Source: JBBQFI01 sp038321775
Lineage (GTDB): Bacteria; Verrucomicrobiota; Verrucomicrobiia; Chthoniobacterales; UBA10450
Reading direction: 5' to 3'
DNA length: 64,000 nt
Assembly (NCBI GenBank): GCA_038321775.1
Contig: JBBQFI010000002.1
Coordinates: forward strand, 1 to 64,000
Part shown: in pieces, positions 15,309 through 24,441 of the stretch
Position numbering within the stretch: position 1 is the stretch's first letter
Layout: each line of letters begins with the position of its first letter
Notes under the pieces: model-generated
Databases searched by the model: none
Seen by the model: the letters and a program-made list of their open reading frames with translations, nothing else
What the model was told of the DNA's origin: nothing
Position numbers and translations under genes: made by a program

Positions 15309-18300
15309 ATGCACCTTCAATCACTCGAACTTTTCGGCTTCAAGTCGTTTGCCGACAAAACCGCTTTTAATTTCCACGAAGGCGTCACGGCCATCGTCGG
15401 GCCGAACGGTTGCGGCAAATCCAATGTCCTCGATGCCGTGCGCTGGGTCCTGGGCGAACAATCGGCCAAGGCGTTGCGTGGCGGCGAAATGGCCGACGTC
15501 ATTTTCAACGGAACCGACACGCGCAAACCGCTGAGTTTTGCGGAAGTCTCGCTCACGTTCACGAATTGCGGCGAGGAGCTCGGCGTCGATTGGCACGATG
15601 TGCGCGTGACACGCCGGGTTTATCGCGACGGCAATTCCGAATATCTGCTCAATAAGACGGTCTGCCGCTTAAAGGACATTCACGGTTTGTTTGCGGATAC
15701 CGGCGTTGGCCGCAGCGCGTACTCGATGATGGAACAAGGCAAGATCGATTTGGTCTTGAGCTCGCGTCCGGAAGATCGGCGCGCAGTTTTTGAAGAAGCC
15801 GCCGGAATTACAAAATACAAAACGCTGAAACGCGAGGCGCTCCGTAAACTGGAAGCGACAGAAGCAAATCTTCTGCGCATCGGCGACATCATAAAGGAAG
15901 TAAAACGCCAGATCGGTTCGCTGCAACGCCAGGCTGGCAAGGCGCGAAGATATCAGGCGTTGCTCGGCGATTTGCGCGTGCTCGATACGCATCATTCCCG
16001 CCATCAGCTCGACCAATTCGAAACCGAGTTTAAAGAGTGTAACGCGCAGAGCGAACGTCTCCACGAATCGGAGCGCGGCACGCAGGCGAAGATCGAATCG
16101 GGCGAAGATCGCTTGACCGATGAACGCCACGAACTGGATGAGATCGAGAGCAAAATCGCGGATGCGCGCGCGGAAGTACAGCGTCTCCAAAGCGAGATCT
16201 CGGCGCATCGCAACCGCATTCAATTCAACCAGCAGCGCGAGGAAGAATTTTCGGAATTAATCGAGCGTTATCGCGGCGACATCTCGGCGGCCGAGGCGAA
16301 ACGCACGGAACAGGAATCGCAAATTCACGAAGCCGATCTGCTCATCGAAAAAACGCAGCGCCTTCTCGCGACGAAAGAGGATGAGCTCGCGCAATGGAAC
16401 GAAAAGACCACGCAACTTCGCGCCGAACGCGGAGAGCGTGAAGAGGAATTGAACAACCTGCAGCTTTCTATTTCGAAACTGGAAACGAAAATTTCTTCGC
16501 GCGAGGGTGAATTGAACGGCAATACCGCGCGGCGCGAAGCGACGGAGGCGCGGATCACCGGCTTGGAAAATACGATTTCTACAGCGACGCATCAGCTCGA
16601 TGAAGTAGCAACGAGACTGGGAGAAGCTCGCGCTTCGCTCCAGCGAGAGCAGGAAACCGCAGAAAAATCCGCGAACCGCGTTCATGAAGCGGAAGAACAA
16701 CTAAAAGCGGCAGAAACCGCCGCGACGGAAAGGCAGACAAATCTCTCGGCGATCGATCGTGAAACGGCGGAGAAACAATCGCGACTCGAAGTTCTGCGCC
16801 AGTTGAACGAGGAAGGCGAAGGCCTCACTCAGGGTTCGCAAGCTGTCTTGCGCGGCCTCGATCAGCCGGATCGCTTTCGGCCTGCGCTTGCCGGCGCGTT
16901 GGTTTCGCATCTGAATGTCGAGCGCGACTTCGTCGCAGCGATCGAAGCCGCTCTTGGCCGAAATACGCACGCGGTTGTGCTGCAAAACAGTGAGCTCGCC
17001 GGCGAAATCATCACCACGCTTTCGAACAAAAAATTGGGCCAGGCGGCGCTGGCGCTTCCCGATTTTGCCGATGTTCCGCCGCTGTCCGGGAATCTTCCTG
17101 AAGGCGCGGTGGCCTGGGCGATCGACAAAGTTTCTACGATCGACTCTCTCCAACTACTCGTTAGGCGATTATTGCACAATGTCGTAATCGTGCGCGACCT
17201 TGATGAAGCTTTGGCGCTTCGAAAAAATTCGAAGCAGTTTCAAATTGCCACGCTCAACGGTGAATTTATTTCCGAGGACGGAATCGTTTTCGGTGGAAAA
17301 GCCAGTGCACAGGCTGACTCGTTGCTCGAACGAAAGGCGCGCGTCGAAGTTTTGCATGGAGAATACGGCGCCTTGGAAGAGAAACGCCGCGCATTTCTCG
17401 AAGAAGGAGCGACAGCGACCGCACAATTGCAGGCCGCAAAAGAATTGCTCGAGCAGACACGCAAGGCTCACCAGGCCGCGCACATCAATCGCTCCAATGC
17501 CAGCGGCCAAATTCAACTTGTTGAACGCGAGCAAAACGACGCGGAACGGAAACTCGAAGCGTTAAAGAACGAAAAGTCTACGCTCGATCAGCAAGTGCAA
17601 TCGGCGGATTCGCGGATCGACGAATTGCAAAAAGAATTGGCAACGCTGGAACATGCGATCGCGGAACAGCGCGGAAAAATGCGCGAGCTGGAAAGTGCGA
17701 AGGAAAGCGCGCTTCAATTCGAAGAAGAAGCATCAGAACAGTTGAATGAACTTCGTTTGGCCGTGGCCACGGAACGACAACGCCAGGAAAATCTCGTCAG
17801 TCAACGCCAGCCCATGACGGCGCGGGAAGCGGAGCTGGCGGAACTTATTGCGTCACGGCGCGCGGACATCACAAAATATCACGAACGCATTACGCAGCAG
17901 AAACGAGAATCGAGCGCCGCCGAAGCGGAAATTGAAAAACAAACGGCGGAATGCGCTGCGGCGGAGTCGGACGCAACTGCAATCGCGGACGAGCGGGCCA
18001 CGCGCCTTGGCGCGGTCAATGCACTTGAAACGGAGCTGCGCGGACTTCGCAATTCGCTGAACGATGTGCGCGATCTGCGCGGCAAAGAAGAGGTGCGACA
18101 AACTCAGCTCCAGTTGCGGATCGAAAATCTGACGGAGCATGTCATGCGGCGTTATCAGATCGATCTGCGCGAGTTCGAGCGCGACCAATTCGCTTTTGCC
18201 AAGACGTTGCAAGTGCAGTCGAAGCGCCGGGCTGGAGCAGCCGAAGCGGAACCGCGTGTCGTAAAAGACGAGGTGCCCGCGGCCGAATCCGAAATCGATT

Positions 18301-19058
18301 CATCGCGTCTCGAAGAAATTATCGGTGACCTTACGCGTCAGCTCGACAACATGGGCCCGGTTAATCTTGATGCCGTTCATGAATATGACGAACTGGAAGA
18401 GCGGCACCGTTTTCTCGAAACGCAGAATAATGACCTGACGGCATCGCGCCGCGAATTGCTCGACGCCATTAATCACATTAACAACACGACGCGAAAACTT
18501 TTCGCGGAAACATTTGCGCGGGTGCGAACGAACTTCCGCGAGATGTTTTCGGAAATGTTCGGCGGCGGACGCGCGGATTTGTTGCTCGTCGACGAAAACG
18601 ACCCGCTCAACTGCGGCATCGAGATTTCGGCCAAGCCGCCCGGCAAACAATTGCAAAGTATCTCGCTGCTCTCCGGTGGCGAACGCACCATGACGGCGGT
18701 GGCATTGCTTTTCGCCATCTACATGGTGCGGCCGAGCCCGTTCTGCATTCTCGATGAAATGGATGCGCCGCTGGATGAATCCAACATCAACCGTTTCATC
18801 CGCGTGCTCGATCGTTTCGTGAAGCAGAGCCAGTTCATCATCATCACGCACAACAAACGCACCATCGCCAAAGCCGACATTCTTTACGGCGTGACGATGG
18901 AGGAACGCGGCATAAGCAAATTGGTGGGGATGAAATTAACGGCGCCTCGCGCGGCCGAGCAAAACGCAACGACTCCGACCGCAGAAGCGAAGCCGACTCA
19001 GCCTCAGTTCCCGCTCGAAGGCACGGAACAGCCGCGGAGTTTCGCCGCGACGCGTTAA
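15309..19058 (+). CDS. smc: Chromosome segregation protein SMC
   Basis: The 1249-residue condensin ATPase organises and segregates chromosomal DNA with ScpA/ScpB. The N-terminal head has the Walker A motif GPNGCGKSNVLDAV at about residues 32-45. Long coiled coils follow (about 170-500 and 670-1010), separated by a hinge around 520-660. The C-terminal head has the ABC signature LLSGGERTMTAVALL near residue 1120 and the Walker B CILDEMDAPLDESN near 1144. I chose the ATG at 15309, which begins MHLQSLELFGFKSFADK, the usual SMC start; an upstream in-frame ATG adds 16 unrelated residues. One CCTAACGA word lies in the hinge region (17158-17165, read as L-V-R-R). Confidence 0.97.
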   Translation: MHLQSLELFGFKSFADKTAFNFHEGVTAIVGPNGCGKSNVLDAVRWVLGEQSAKALRGGEMADVIFNGTDTRKPLSFAEVSLTFTNCGEELGVDWHDVRVTRRVYRDGNSEYLLNKTVCRLKDIHGLFADTGVGRSAYSMMEQGKIDLVLSSRPEDRRAVFEEAAGITKYKTLKREALRKLEATEANLLRIGDIIKEVKRQIGSLQRQAGKARRYQALLGDLRVLDTHHSRHQLDQFETEFKECNAQSERLHESERGTQAKIESGEDRLTDERHELDEIESKIADARAEVQRLQSEISAHRNRIQFNQQREEEFSELIERYRGDISAAEAKRTEQESQIHEADLLIEKTQRLLATKEDELAQWNEKTTQLRAERGEREEELNNLQLSISKLETKISSREGELNGNTARREATEARITGLENTISTATHQLDEVATRLGEARASLQREQETAEKSANRVHEAEEQLKAAETAATERQTNLSAIDRETAEKQSRLEVLRQLNEEGEGLTQGSQAVLRGLDQPDRFRPALAGALVSHLNVERDFVAAIEAALGRNTHAVVLQNSELAGEIITTLSNKKLGQAALALPDFADVPPLSGNLPEGAVAWAIDKVSTIDSLQLLVRRLLHNVVIVRDLDEALALRKNSKQFQIATLNGEFISEDGIVFGGKASAQADSLLERKARVEVLHGEYGALEEKRRAFLEEGATATAQLQAAKELLEQTRKAHQAAHINRSNASGQIQLVEREQNDAERKLEALKNEKSTLDQQVQSADSRIDELQKELATLEHAIAEQRGKMRELESAKESALQFEEEASEQLNELRLAVATERQRQENLVSQRQPMTAREAELAELIASRRADITKYHERITQQKRESSAAEAEIEKQTAECAAAESDATAIADERATRLGAVNALETELRGLRNSLNDVRDLRGKEEVRQTQLQLRIENLTEHVMRRYQIDLREFERDQFAFAKTLQVQSKRRAGAAEAEPRVVKDEVPAAESEIDSSRLEEIIGDLTRQLDNMGPVNLDAVHEYDELEERHRFLETQNNDLTASRRELLDAINHINNTTRKLFAETFARVRTNFREMFSEMFGGGRADLLLVDENDPLNCGIEISAKPPGKQLQSISLLSGGERTMTAVALLFAIYMVRPSPFCILDEMDAPLDESNINRFIRVLDRFVKQSQFIIITHNKRTIAKADILYGVTMEERGISKLVGMKLTAPRAAEQNATTPTAEAKPTQPQFPLEGTEQPRSFAATR

Positions 19059-19112
19059 TCGCGATCCAAAAAACCTTTGGCGCAATCGGACGGTTGCTGC
19101 CAAAATCGTCGG

Positions 19113-20156
19113 ATGCTTCAAACGGCACCACGACGCACTAAAGCTCGCAGCAAAACTGCGAAGGTTAAGTCAGCGCCGCACGAGCGTTATCTCGAAGCGT
19201 ATCGCTGGATGCTGCTGACGCGCGTTTTTGAGGAAAAACTCGCGAGCCTTTATCGCGGCGGCATGATCACCGGCGGCGTTTATATCGGGCGCGGACAGGA
19301 AGCAGTGAGCGCAGCGTGCGGAATGTTTTTGCAGAAGGGCGATGTCTTCGCCCCGTTGATTCGCGATCAAGCGGGACGGTCGGCATTTGGCGAACCGCTC
19401 GTCGACGTCGCGCGGACGTATCTCGGGTCGCGCCAGGGCCCGATGCGCGGGCGCGATGGAAACATTCATCGCGGGAGCTGGGAAACGGGACAGCTCGCCA
19501 TGATCAGCCATCTCGGCGCGATGATGCCGGTAGTGGTGGGAAAATTGCTCGCGAAGCGGATGAAGGGGGAAAAGAATTTCGTTGGCCTAACGACTATCGG
19601 CGAAGGCGGCATGCAAACCGGCGCGACACACGAAGGCATGAATATCGCCGCCGTCGAGCGTGTGCCATTCGTGCTCGTCGCCACGAATAATCACTATGCC
19701 TACTCAACGCCTAACGACCGAGAATTCGCCTGCAATGATCTCGTAGATCGCGCGATTGGTTATGGATTTGAAGGGTACACGATCAATGGCACCGATCTCA
19801 CGGAATGTCTTAACGTGATCGGTAGCGCGGTGAAGCGCGCACGCGCCGGAGGTCCGCCGCAGCTCGTGGTCGCTTCGACCTTGCGCCTGGCGGGTCACGG
19901 CGAACACGACGATGCGAGTTACGTCAGCGACGAAATTAAGCGCGAACCGTTTGCGCAGGATCCACTGGTGTGCACCGAGAAAACGATCGACGAACAAAAT
20001 TTAGCCGACAAAGAAACATTGCAGCAATGGCGCGCAGAAGCGGTCGCAAAAGTTGAAGAAGCCGTGCAGACGGCGCAACACGAAGAGGCACCAGTGGGCG
20101 CCGAAGAAGACTGGTGCGCATTTTCGACGCGCGAAATGATGGATCGAATCTCGTGA
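19113..20156 (+). CDS. 2-oxoacid dehydrogenase E1 component, alpha subunit
   Basis: The 347-residue thiamine-diphosphate subunit belongs to the heterotetrameric E1 family (pyruvate, acetoin or branched-chain types). The sugar-phosphate-binding stretch YIGRGQEAVSAA and the phosphorylation-loop-like region are present. The ThDP/Mg motif is GEGGMQTGATHEG...NNHYAYST, with Glu where most relatives have Asp (GDG). I used the ATG at 19113; a start 12 codons earlier is unlikely. The gene overlaps E1-beta by four bases and heads an E1alpha-E1beta-E2 operon directly after smc. Pyruvate is the default substrate guess, but no E3 (lipoamide dehydrogenase) is nearby to help decide. Confidence 0.92.
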   Translation: MLQTAPRRTKARSKTAKVKSAPHERYLEAYRWMLLTRVFEEKLASLYRGGMITGGVYIGRGQEAVSAACGMFLQKGDVFAPLIRDQAGRSAFGEPLVDVARTYLGSRQGPMRGRDGNIHRGSWETGQLAMISHLGAMMPVVVGKLLAKRMKGEKNFVGLTTIGEGGMQTGATHEGMNIAAVERVPFVLVATNNHYAYSTPNDREFACNDLVDRAIGYGFEGYTINGTDLTECLNVIGSAVKRARAGGPPQLVVASTLRLAGHGEHDDASYVSDEIKREPFAQDPLVCTEKTIDEQNLADKETLQQWRAEAVAKVEEAVQTAQHEEAPVGAEEDWCAFSTREMMDRIS

Positions 20157-21121
20157 GCGTCACCTACCTCGAAGCAATCCGCGAAGCGCAAGCGCGTTTG
20201 TTGCGCGAAGACGAACGCGTTTACATCTACGGACAGGATGTCGGTGGAAAATTTGGCGGCGCGTTCAAGGCGACCAAAGGTCTCGATACACAATTTCCGG
20301 GGCGCGTTTTGAATGCGCCAATCAGCGAAGACGCGATCATCGGCACTGCAATCGGCGCAGCCATGGAAGGGATGCGGCCGATTGTCGAAATGCAGTTCGC
20401 CGATTTTTCCAGCATCGCGCTCAACCAGATTTTGAATAACGCCGGCACGCAATTTTGGCGTACGCAAACGCCCTGTCCGATCACGATACGTCTGCCGAGC
20501 GGCGGCACGAAAGGCAGCGGTCCGTTTCACAGCCAAAGCATGGAAGCAATCTATGCGCACTATCCCGGGCTGGTCGTGATGACGCCGGCGACGGTGGAGG
20601 ACGCCTATACGATGTTGATCGACGCGGTCGCGATCGATGATCCGGTCATTTACTGCGAGCACAAGTATCTCTATTACCATCTCAAGGCCGACAAATTGCC
20701 CGAGAGCGGATTGCCCATCGGCCGTGCGCGAGTCGTTAGGCCAGGACGTGATCTTAGTATCGTGACTTACAGCGCAATGGTGCACGAAGCGTTGTCGGTC
20801 GCGCAGGAACTTGCGGCGGATGGTTACGAAATCGAAGTCGTCGATCTCCGCACCGTGAAGCCGCTCGATACCGACACCGTGCTCGCTTCGGTCGCACGCA
20901 CCGGGCGTTTACTTTGCGTCGGCGAATCATTTCCCTGGGGCGGCGCGACTGCGGAAGTGATCGCGCGCGTGGCGACGGAAGGTTTCCATCTGCTCGACGC
21001 GGCGCCCGCGCGCATCAACGCAAAGGACACACCGATCCCATATCATCCGAATCTTTGGGCCGAGCATCGCCCGAACGCGAAAACCATCGCGGCAAAAGCA
21101 CGACAAATTTTGGCGGAGTAA
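20153..21121 (+). CDS. 2-oxoacid dehydrogenase E1 component, beta subunit
   Basis: A 322-residue subunit partnering E1-alpha. It begins at a GTG inside GTGA, overlapping the E1-alpha stop. Family motifs include YIYGQDVGGKFGGAF near the N-terminus, NAPISEDAIIGTAIGAA and VEMQFADF, which place ThDP's aminopyrimidine and its activating Glu, and the C-terminal transketolase-like domain with VVDLRTVKPLDTDTV. Two-subunit E1 with this length fits PdhB, AcoB or BkdA2 types. The sequence alone does not settle the substrate. Confidence 0.93.
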   Translation: MSVTYLEAIREAQARLLREDERVYIYGQDVGGKFGGAFKATKGLDTQFPGRVLNAPISEDAIIGTAIGAAMEGMRPIVEMQFADFSSIALNQILNNAGTQFWRTQTPCPITIRLPSGGTKGSGPFHSQSMEAIYAHYPGLVVMTPATVEDAYTMLIDAVAIDDPVIYCEHKYLYYHLKADKLPESGLPIGRARVVRPGRDLSIVTYSAMVHEALSVAQELAADGYEIEVVDLRTVKPLDTDTVLASVARTGRLLCVGESFPWGGATAEVIARVATEGFHLLDAAPARINAKDTPIPYHPNLWAEHRPNAKTIAAKARQILAE

Positions 21122-21124
21122 ATT

Positions 21125-22375
21125 ATGCCTCAAGTCCCGATCACCATGCCGCAACTCGGCGAATCAATGGCCGAAGCAACGATTGTCGCGATCAAGGTCA
21201 AAGCGGGCGAGAAAGTCGCGGCCGATCAAGAAATCATCGAAGTTGAAACCGACAAGGCGGTCATGGGCGTGACCACGCCTTGCGCAGGTGAAATCGTAAA
21301 GATCGATGCGCAGGAGAAAGGAACTTACGCTGTCGGCGCGGTGCTTGGTTACATCGAGGCGAGCGAAGCGGATGCAAGGCGTCTCGTGAAAAAAACTGCA
21401 CCGCCGAAAGACGAAGTCGCGAAGGAAATTCCGGGCCGCGAAGAAGAAACCGCGAAAGCGAACGGCAGCGGGTCGCATTTTCAGGTGGATGAAAAAGGCC
21501 TCGCCCCTGTACCGACCGATTCGCATGTCGGTCAAGCCGGCGGGCTGCCTGTGCCCGCGGGCGCGAAGGGCGCCGGTTATCTTTCGCCGCGTGTGCGCGC
21601 TCGGATGGCCGAGCTTAGCCTAACGAGTGCCGACCTCGCCGGCATCGCAGGCAGCGGAAACGCCGGTCGCCTTACGATTAAGGATCTCGAAAATTTTCTC
21701 AGCGGAATCGAAAATCAATCCGCGGAGAAACCCAGCGCCATTCGCACGGGCGTCGCGGACGCGATGCGGCGCAGTTGGACACGGCCACTCGCGACCGTCG
21801 GAATGTCGGTGGCGCTCGACGCGGTCCTAGACGATCGCAAAAAACGCGACGCGAAACCGGGCCCGGCGCTTTACGTCGTGCGCGCTCTCGCTCTTGCGCT
21901 CGCGGAAAATCCTTCCGCGGCCGCGCGTCTGATTGGCGAACGTGTGATTCAAGCCAGCTCAATCGATATCGGCGTCGCAGTCGAAGCGCAGGACGGCATC
22001 ATGGTTCCGGTGATTCGCACGGCCGACAAAACTTCGCTCGCCGATATGACGGCGCGTTACACCGAGCTCGTCGAACTCGCGCGCAAACGCCGGCTCGGCC
22101 CTGACCTAACGAGTGGAGGCATCGCCTCCGTTTCGAATTTCGGTACGTTTGGTTTGGATTGGGGCACGCCAATTCCCCTCCCCGATCAAACATTGCTTCT
22201 CGGCATGGGCGCTGGAAAAAAACTGCCGCATTGGGACGACGCGAAAGAGCAATTCGTTCCCGTCACCCAGGCGGAACTCACGCTCAGCTTTGATCATCGC
22301 AGCCTCGACGGCGGCGGTGCAGGCCGTTTGCTCAAACGCGTCGCCGAACTGCTCGGCGATCCAGCGAAACTCTAA
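21125..22375 (+). CDS. 2-oxoacid dehydrogenase E2 (dihydrolipoamide acyltransferase)
   Basis: The 416-residue E2 core subunit transfers the acyl group from lipoate to CoA. One lipoyl domain (about residues 1-80) has the modified Lys in EVETDKAVMGV. A flexible linker follows, then a peripheral-subunit-binding domain (about 157-195, YLSPRVRARMAEL) and the catalytic domain with HRSLDGG near the C-terminus. It starts three bases after E1-beta. A family A repeat begins one base after its stop. Two CCTAACGA words lie in it (21619 and 22105), both read as L-T-S. Confidence 0.94.
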   Translation: MPQVPITMPQLGESMAEATIVAIKVKAGEKVAADQEIIEVETDKAVMGVTTPCAGEIVKIDAQEKGTYAVGAVLGYIEASEADARRLVKKTAPPKDEVAKEIPGREEETAKANGSGSHFQVDEKGLAPVPTDSHVGQAGGLPVPAGAKGAGYLSPRVRARMAELSLTSADLAGIAGSGNAGRLTIKDLENFLSGIENQSAEKPSAIRTGVADAMRRSWTRPLATVGMSVALDAVLDDRKKRDAKPGPALYVVRALALALAENPSAAARLIGERVIQASSIDIGVAVEAQDGIMVPVIRTADKTSLADMTARYTELVELARKRRLGPDLTSGGIASVSNFGTFGLDWGTPIPLPDQTLLLGMGAGKKLPHWDDAKEQFVPVTQAELTLSFDHRSLDGGGAGRLLKRVAELLGDPAKL

Positions 22376-22376
22376 T

Positions 22377-22493
22377 CTGGGTAGCGCACGCGTCTCGCGT
22401 GTTGGTTTCGGCGTCTCGCCGAAACAGTTTTCCCGGGAAAGTCCGCGATGACGAGACGTCATCGCCAACACGCGAGACGCGTGCGCTACCCAG
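22377..22493. repeat. Family A palindromic repeat
   Basis: The element of 117 bp begins CTGGGTAGCGCACGCGTC and ends with the near-exact reverse complement ...GCGTGCGCTACCCAG. Inner sub-palindromes (TTTCGGCG...CGCCGAAA and GACGAGACGTC) add further folding. Other copies are 26525-26639, 60964-61116 and 62200-62316. Spurious translations (GSARVSRVG, NTRDACATQ) are common in Verrucomicrobia databases as I recall. It has no coding capacity of its own, so any movement would need help from elsewhere. Confidence 0.88.
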
Positions 22494-22534
22494 GCGGTTG
22501 CAGTTCGACGGCTGCGACTTAGTTTTATCTACGA

Positions 22535-23092
22535 ATGAATTCCGCCCCGATCGCAATCGATCCCAACATCACGATGCGGGAACTGCTCGAACAGTTCCCG
22601 GGAGCGCAGCGCGCGCTTTTTCGAAAGTATCACATCGGCGGATGCAGTAGCTGCGGATTTAGTCCCGAGGAAACGCTCGCGGGCGTTTGTGCGCGCAACG
22701 AGAACCTCAATGTCGACGAAGTCGTTGACCACATTATCGTGAGCGAAGCGGCGGATCGCGCGATGCAAATTGAACCGCGTGAGCTGTCCGAACGCCTCGC
22801 TGCCGGCGAGAAGATTCAAGTGCTCGATGTGCGCACCCGCGAGGAATACGACGCGGTGAAGATTCCCGAGGCGCAGTTTTTCACGCAAGAGTTGATGCAG
22901 GAAATTTTGGGCAAGTCGCGCGAAAACCTTCTCGTTGTATACGATCATCAAGGCACACGAAGCATGGATGCAGCCGCCTATTTTCAAGGCCACGGTTTTG
23001 AAAATGTGAAGAGTCTGCGCGGTGGGATCGATGCCTGGAGCGTCGAAGTGGATACGAAATTGCCGCGTTATCACCTCGAACAAGCAACATGA
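22535..23092 (+). CDS. Rhodanese-domain protein with N-terminal CxxC domain, catalytic Cys missing
   Basis: A 185-residue protein. Residues 1-70 form a small helical domain reminiscent of DUF1858/ScdA N-termini, with the Cys motif IGGCSSCGF and a later Cys in LAGVCARN. Residues 85-180 form a rhodanese domain (VLDVRTREEYDAVKIPEA, then GGIDAW at the end). The active-site loop, normally C-x-x-G-x-R-S, reads D-H-Q-G-T-R-S, so the sulfur-carrying Cys is replaced by Asp and transferase activity is unlikely. The N-terminal cysteines could carry sulfur or a metal. It precedes a NifU-like scaffold and SufT, suggesting a part in Fe-S assembly. Confidence 0.8.
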   Translation: MNSAPIAIDPNITMRELLEQFPGAQRALFRKYHIGGCSSCGFSPEETLAGVCARNENLNVDEVVDHIIVSEAADRAMQIEPRELSERLAAGEKIQVLDVRTREEYDAVKIPEAQFFTQELMQEILGKSRENLLVVYDHQGTRSMDAAAYFQGHGFENVKSLRGGIDAWSVEVDTKLPRYHLEQAT

Positions 23093-23112
23093 GCATGTCA
23101 TTTCGAGCGGCA

Positions 23113-23170
23113 CAATGTGGGAGCGGCCTCAGCGCCGCGACAGTCGGAACGCTGAGGTCCCTCCCACTTT
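23113..23170. repeat. Family B palindromic repeat
   Basis: AATGTGGGAGCGGCCTCAGC on the left pairs with GCTGAGGTCCCTCCCACTTT on the right, separated by a short loop. It lies between the rhodanese and NifU-like genes. It ends six bases before the NifU-like ATG, so a hairpin here would be part of that gene's leader. Confidence 0.75.
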
Positions 23171-23176
23171 GATCCT

Positions 23177-23656
23177 ATGAACGACGACTTACAGGCACGA
23201 ATCGAAGAGGCGGTAAAAAATCCGCGCAACCTCGGCGAGATGGAAAACGCGGATGCGATCGGAACGGTCGGCAGCCCGGATTGCGGCGACATGTTGCGAA
23301 TGTGGATCAAGTTCAAGGAAGAGAACGGCCGCAAAGTGATCGATCGAGCGACTTTCCAATCGTTTGGTTGCCAGACTGCTATCGCAGTTGCGAGCGTCGC
23401 GACGGAGTTGCTTGCCGGAAAAACGATCGCGGAAGCGCAATCGATGTCCGGCGAGGAATTGGCCGCTCCGCTCGGCGCGTTGCCGCCGGTAAAGATTCAT
23501 TGCGCACAACTCGTCGAAGGCGCATTGCGATCCGCGCTGAGTGGGAAAGATCAAGTTGCGGAAAAAACGGTTACTGGGCCGACGCTATTACAGCAATTTT
23601 TATCGGACGCCCAAGAAACGAAAAAAGGGAAAACAAAAATCGTTTTCGACCGCTGA
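23177..23656 (+). CDS. NifU/IscU-type Fe-S cluster scaffold
   Basis: A 159-residue cytosolic protein on which Fe-S clusters are built before transfer. The three ligand cysteines are in GSPDCGDMLRMWI, QSFGCQTAIAVAS and VKIHCAQLVEGAL, the pattern of IscU and NifU N-domains. The chain continues about 30 residues past the usual IscU end with a basic tail but has no C-terminal Nfu domain. It lies between a rhodanese-like gene and sufT. Cysteine desulfurase and SufBCD genes are not in the window. Confidence 0.9.
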   Translation: MNDDLQARIEEAVKNPRNLGEMENADAIGTVGSPDCGDMLRMWIKFKEENGRKVIDRATFQSFGCQTAIAVASVATELLAGKTIAEAQSMSGEELAAPLGALPPVKIHCAQLVEGALRSALSGKDQVAEKTVTGPTLLQQFLSDAQETKKGKTKIVFDR

Positions 23657-23687
23657 AGCTCGACGACAGCGACAGCCTTCGTTTGCG

Positions 23688-23772
23688 GTCATTCTGAGCG
23701 TTAGCGAAGGACCTCACGAATTAGTGAACGCGTCGTCTTGACGAGAGGTCCCTCGCTACGCTCGGGATGACA
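23688..23772. repeat. Family C repeat, complete palindrome
   Basis: The left arm GTCATTCTGAGCGTTAGCG with GGACCTC pairs with the right arm GAGGTCCCTCGCTACGCTC...GATGAC. A loop of about 35 bases separates the arms. It lies between the NifU-like and sufT genes. Confidence 0.78.
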
Positions 23773-23834
23773 GCGCCCGGGGATGACAACGCGCTGTTTT
23801 CATCCGATAGTTCTCAAACTCAACTGAGTTAGTT

Positions 23835-24389
23835 ATGCACGAAAATACCGAATTCACGACGACCCGGGATTGCGAGGCGATCCAGATTCCGAGCGGACAA
23901 AAAACAACGATTCCTTCCGGCACGCAGGGTGTGGTCACACAAACTCTCGGCGGCAGTTACACGATCGCGACTTATCAAGGGCTGTCACGGATTGCGGAAA
24001 AAGATTTGGACGCGATCGGCTTGGAAAAACCGCAGAGTAACGGCGCGACCAAGCCCGCTACGGAAGCAACCGGTGCTATCGATGAAAAGGCTGTCTGGGA
24101 ACAGCTCAAGCAATGCTACGATCCCGAAATTCCAGTGAACATTGTCGATCTCGGTTTGGTTTACGATTGCAAGCTGATCGAGAAACCGGAAGGCGGCACA
24201 AAAGTGGAAGTGAAGATGACCCTCACCGCGCCCGGTTGCGGCATGGGACCGGCCATCGCGCACGATGCACAAAGCAAAATCCTGAGCATCGACGGCATCG
24301 ATGAAGCGCAAGTGGATCTGGTTTGGGATCCGCCGTGGAATCAAAATATGATCAGCGAAGCGGGCCGAATGAAACTCGGCATGGTGTAA
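23835..24389 (+). CDS. sufT: Fe-S assembly protein SufT
   Basis: The 184-residue protein has an N-terminal domain specific to SufT (about residues 1-70, IQIPSGQKTTIPSGTQGVVTQ) and a C-terminal MIP18/DUF59 domain (about 85-184). The latter contains YDPEIPVNIVDLGLVY and the conserved Cys in TLTAPGCGMGPAIA, which in this family takes part in cluster maturation. SufT helps mature Fe-S proteins under high demand. It is the third Fe-S gene in a row, downstream of the rhodanese-like and NifU-like genes. Repeats separate the genes, so one transcript is not certain. Confidence 0.9.
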   Translation: MHENTEFTTTRDCEAIQIPSGQKTTIPSGTQGVVTQTLGGSYTIATYQGLSRIAEKDLDAIGLEKPQSNGATKPATEATGAIDEKAVWEQLKQCYDPEIPVNIVDLGLVYDCKLIEKPEGGTKVEVKMTLTAPGCGMGPAIAHDAQSKILSIDGIDEAQVDLVWDPPWNQNMISEAGRMKLGMV

Positions 24390-24391
24390 TT

Positions 24392-24410
24392 GCAGGAAAT
24401 TTTTTCCTGC
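24392..24410. terminator. Short inverted repeat after sufT
   Basis: GCAGGAAA and TTTCCTGC form an eight-pair stem with a three-T loop two bases after the sufT stop and four bases before the rplI -35 element. No T-run follows the stem, so it is a weak terminator at best. It does mark the boundary between the two transcription units. Confidence 0.45.
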
Positions 24411-24413
24411 CGG

Positions 24414-24441
24414 TTGACAGTCACTGCACTGGTTCTATAAT
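24414..24441 (+). promoter_or_regulatory. Consensus sigma-70 type promoter of rplI-dnaB
   Basis: TTGACA (24414-24419) and TATAAT (24436-24441) match both hexamers of the housekeeping sigma factor exactly, with a 16-base spacer. Transcription would start near 24448, giving a leader of about 43 bases before rplI. No Shine-Dalgarno sequence is obvious in that leader. Confidence 0.85.

Noticed and set aside
22377..22493. Family A and B palindromes as CRISPR repeats.
   Set aside because: Copies are kilobases apart, not regularly spaced, and no cas genes are present.
22399..22650. Open frames over the family A and C repeats (for example those reading PTRETRALP, NTRDACATQ, HSERSVAEL).
   Set aside because: The translations come from palindromic repeats and recur at each copy in both strands, so they are not genes.
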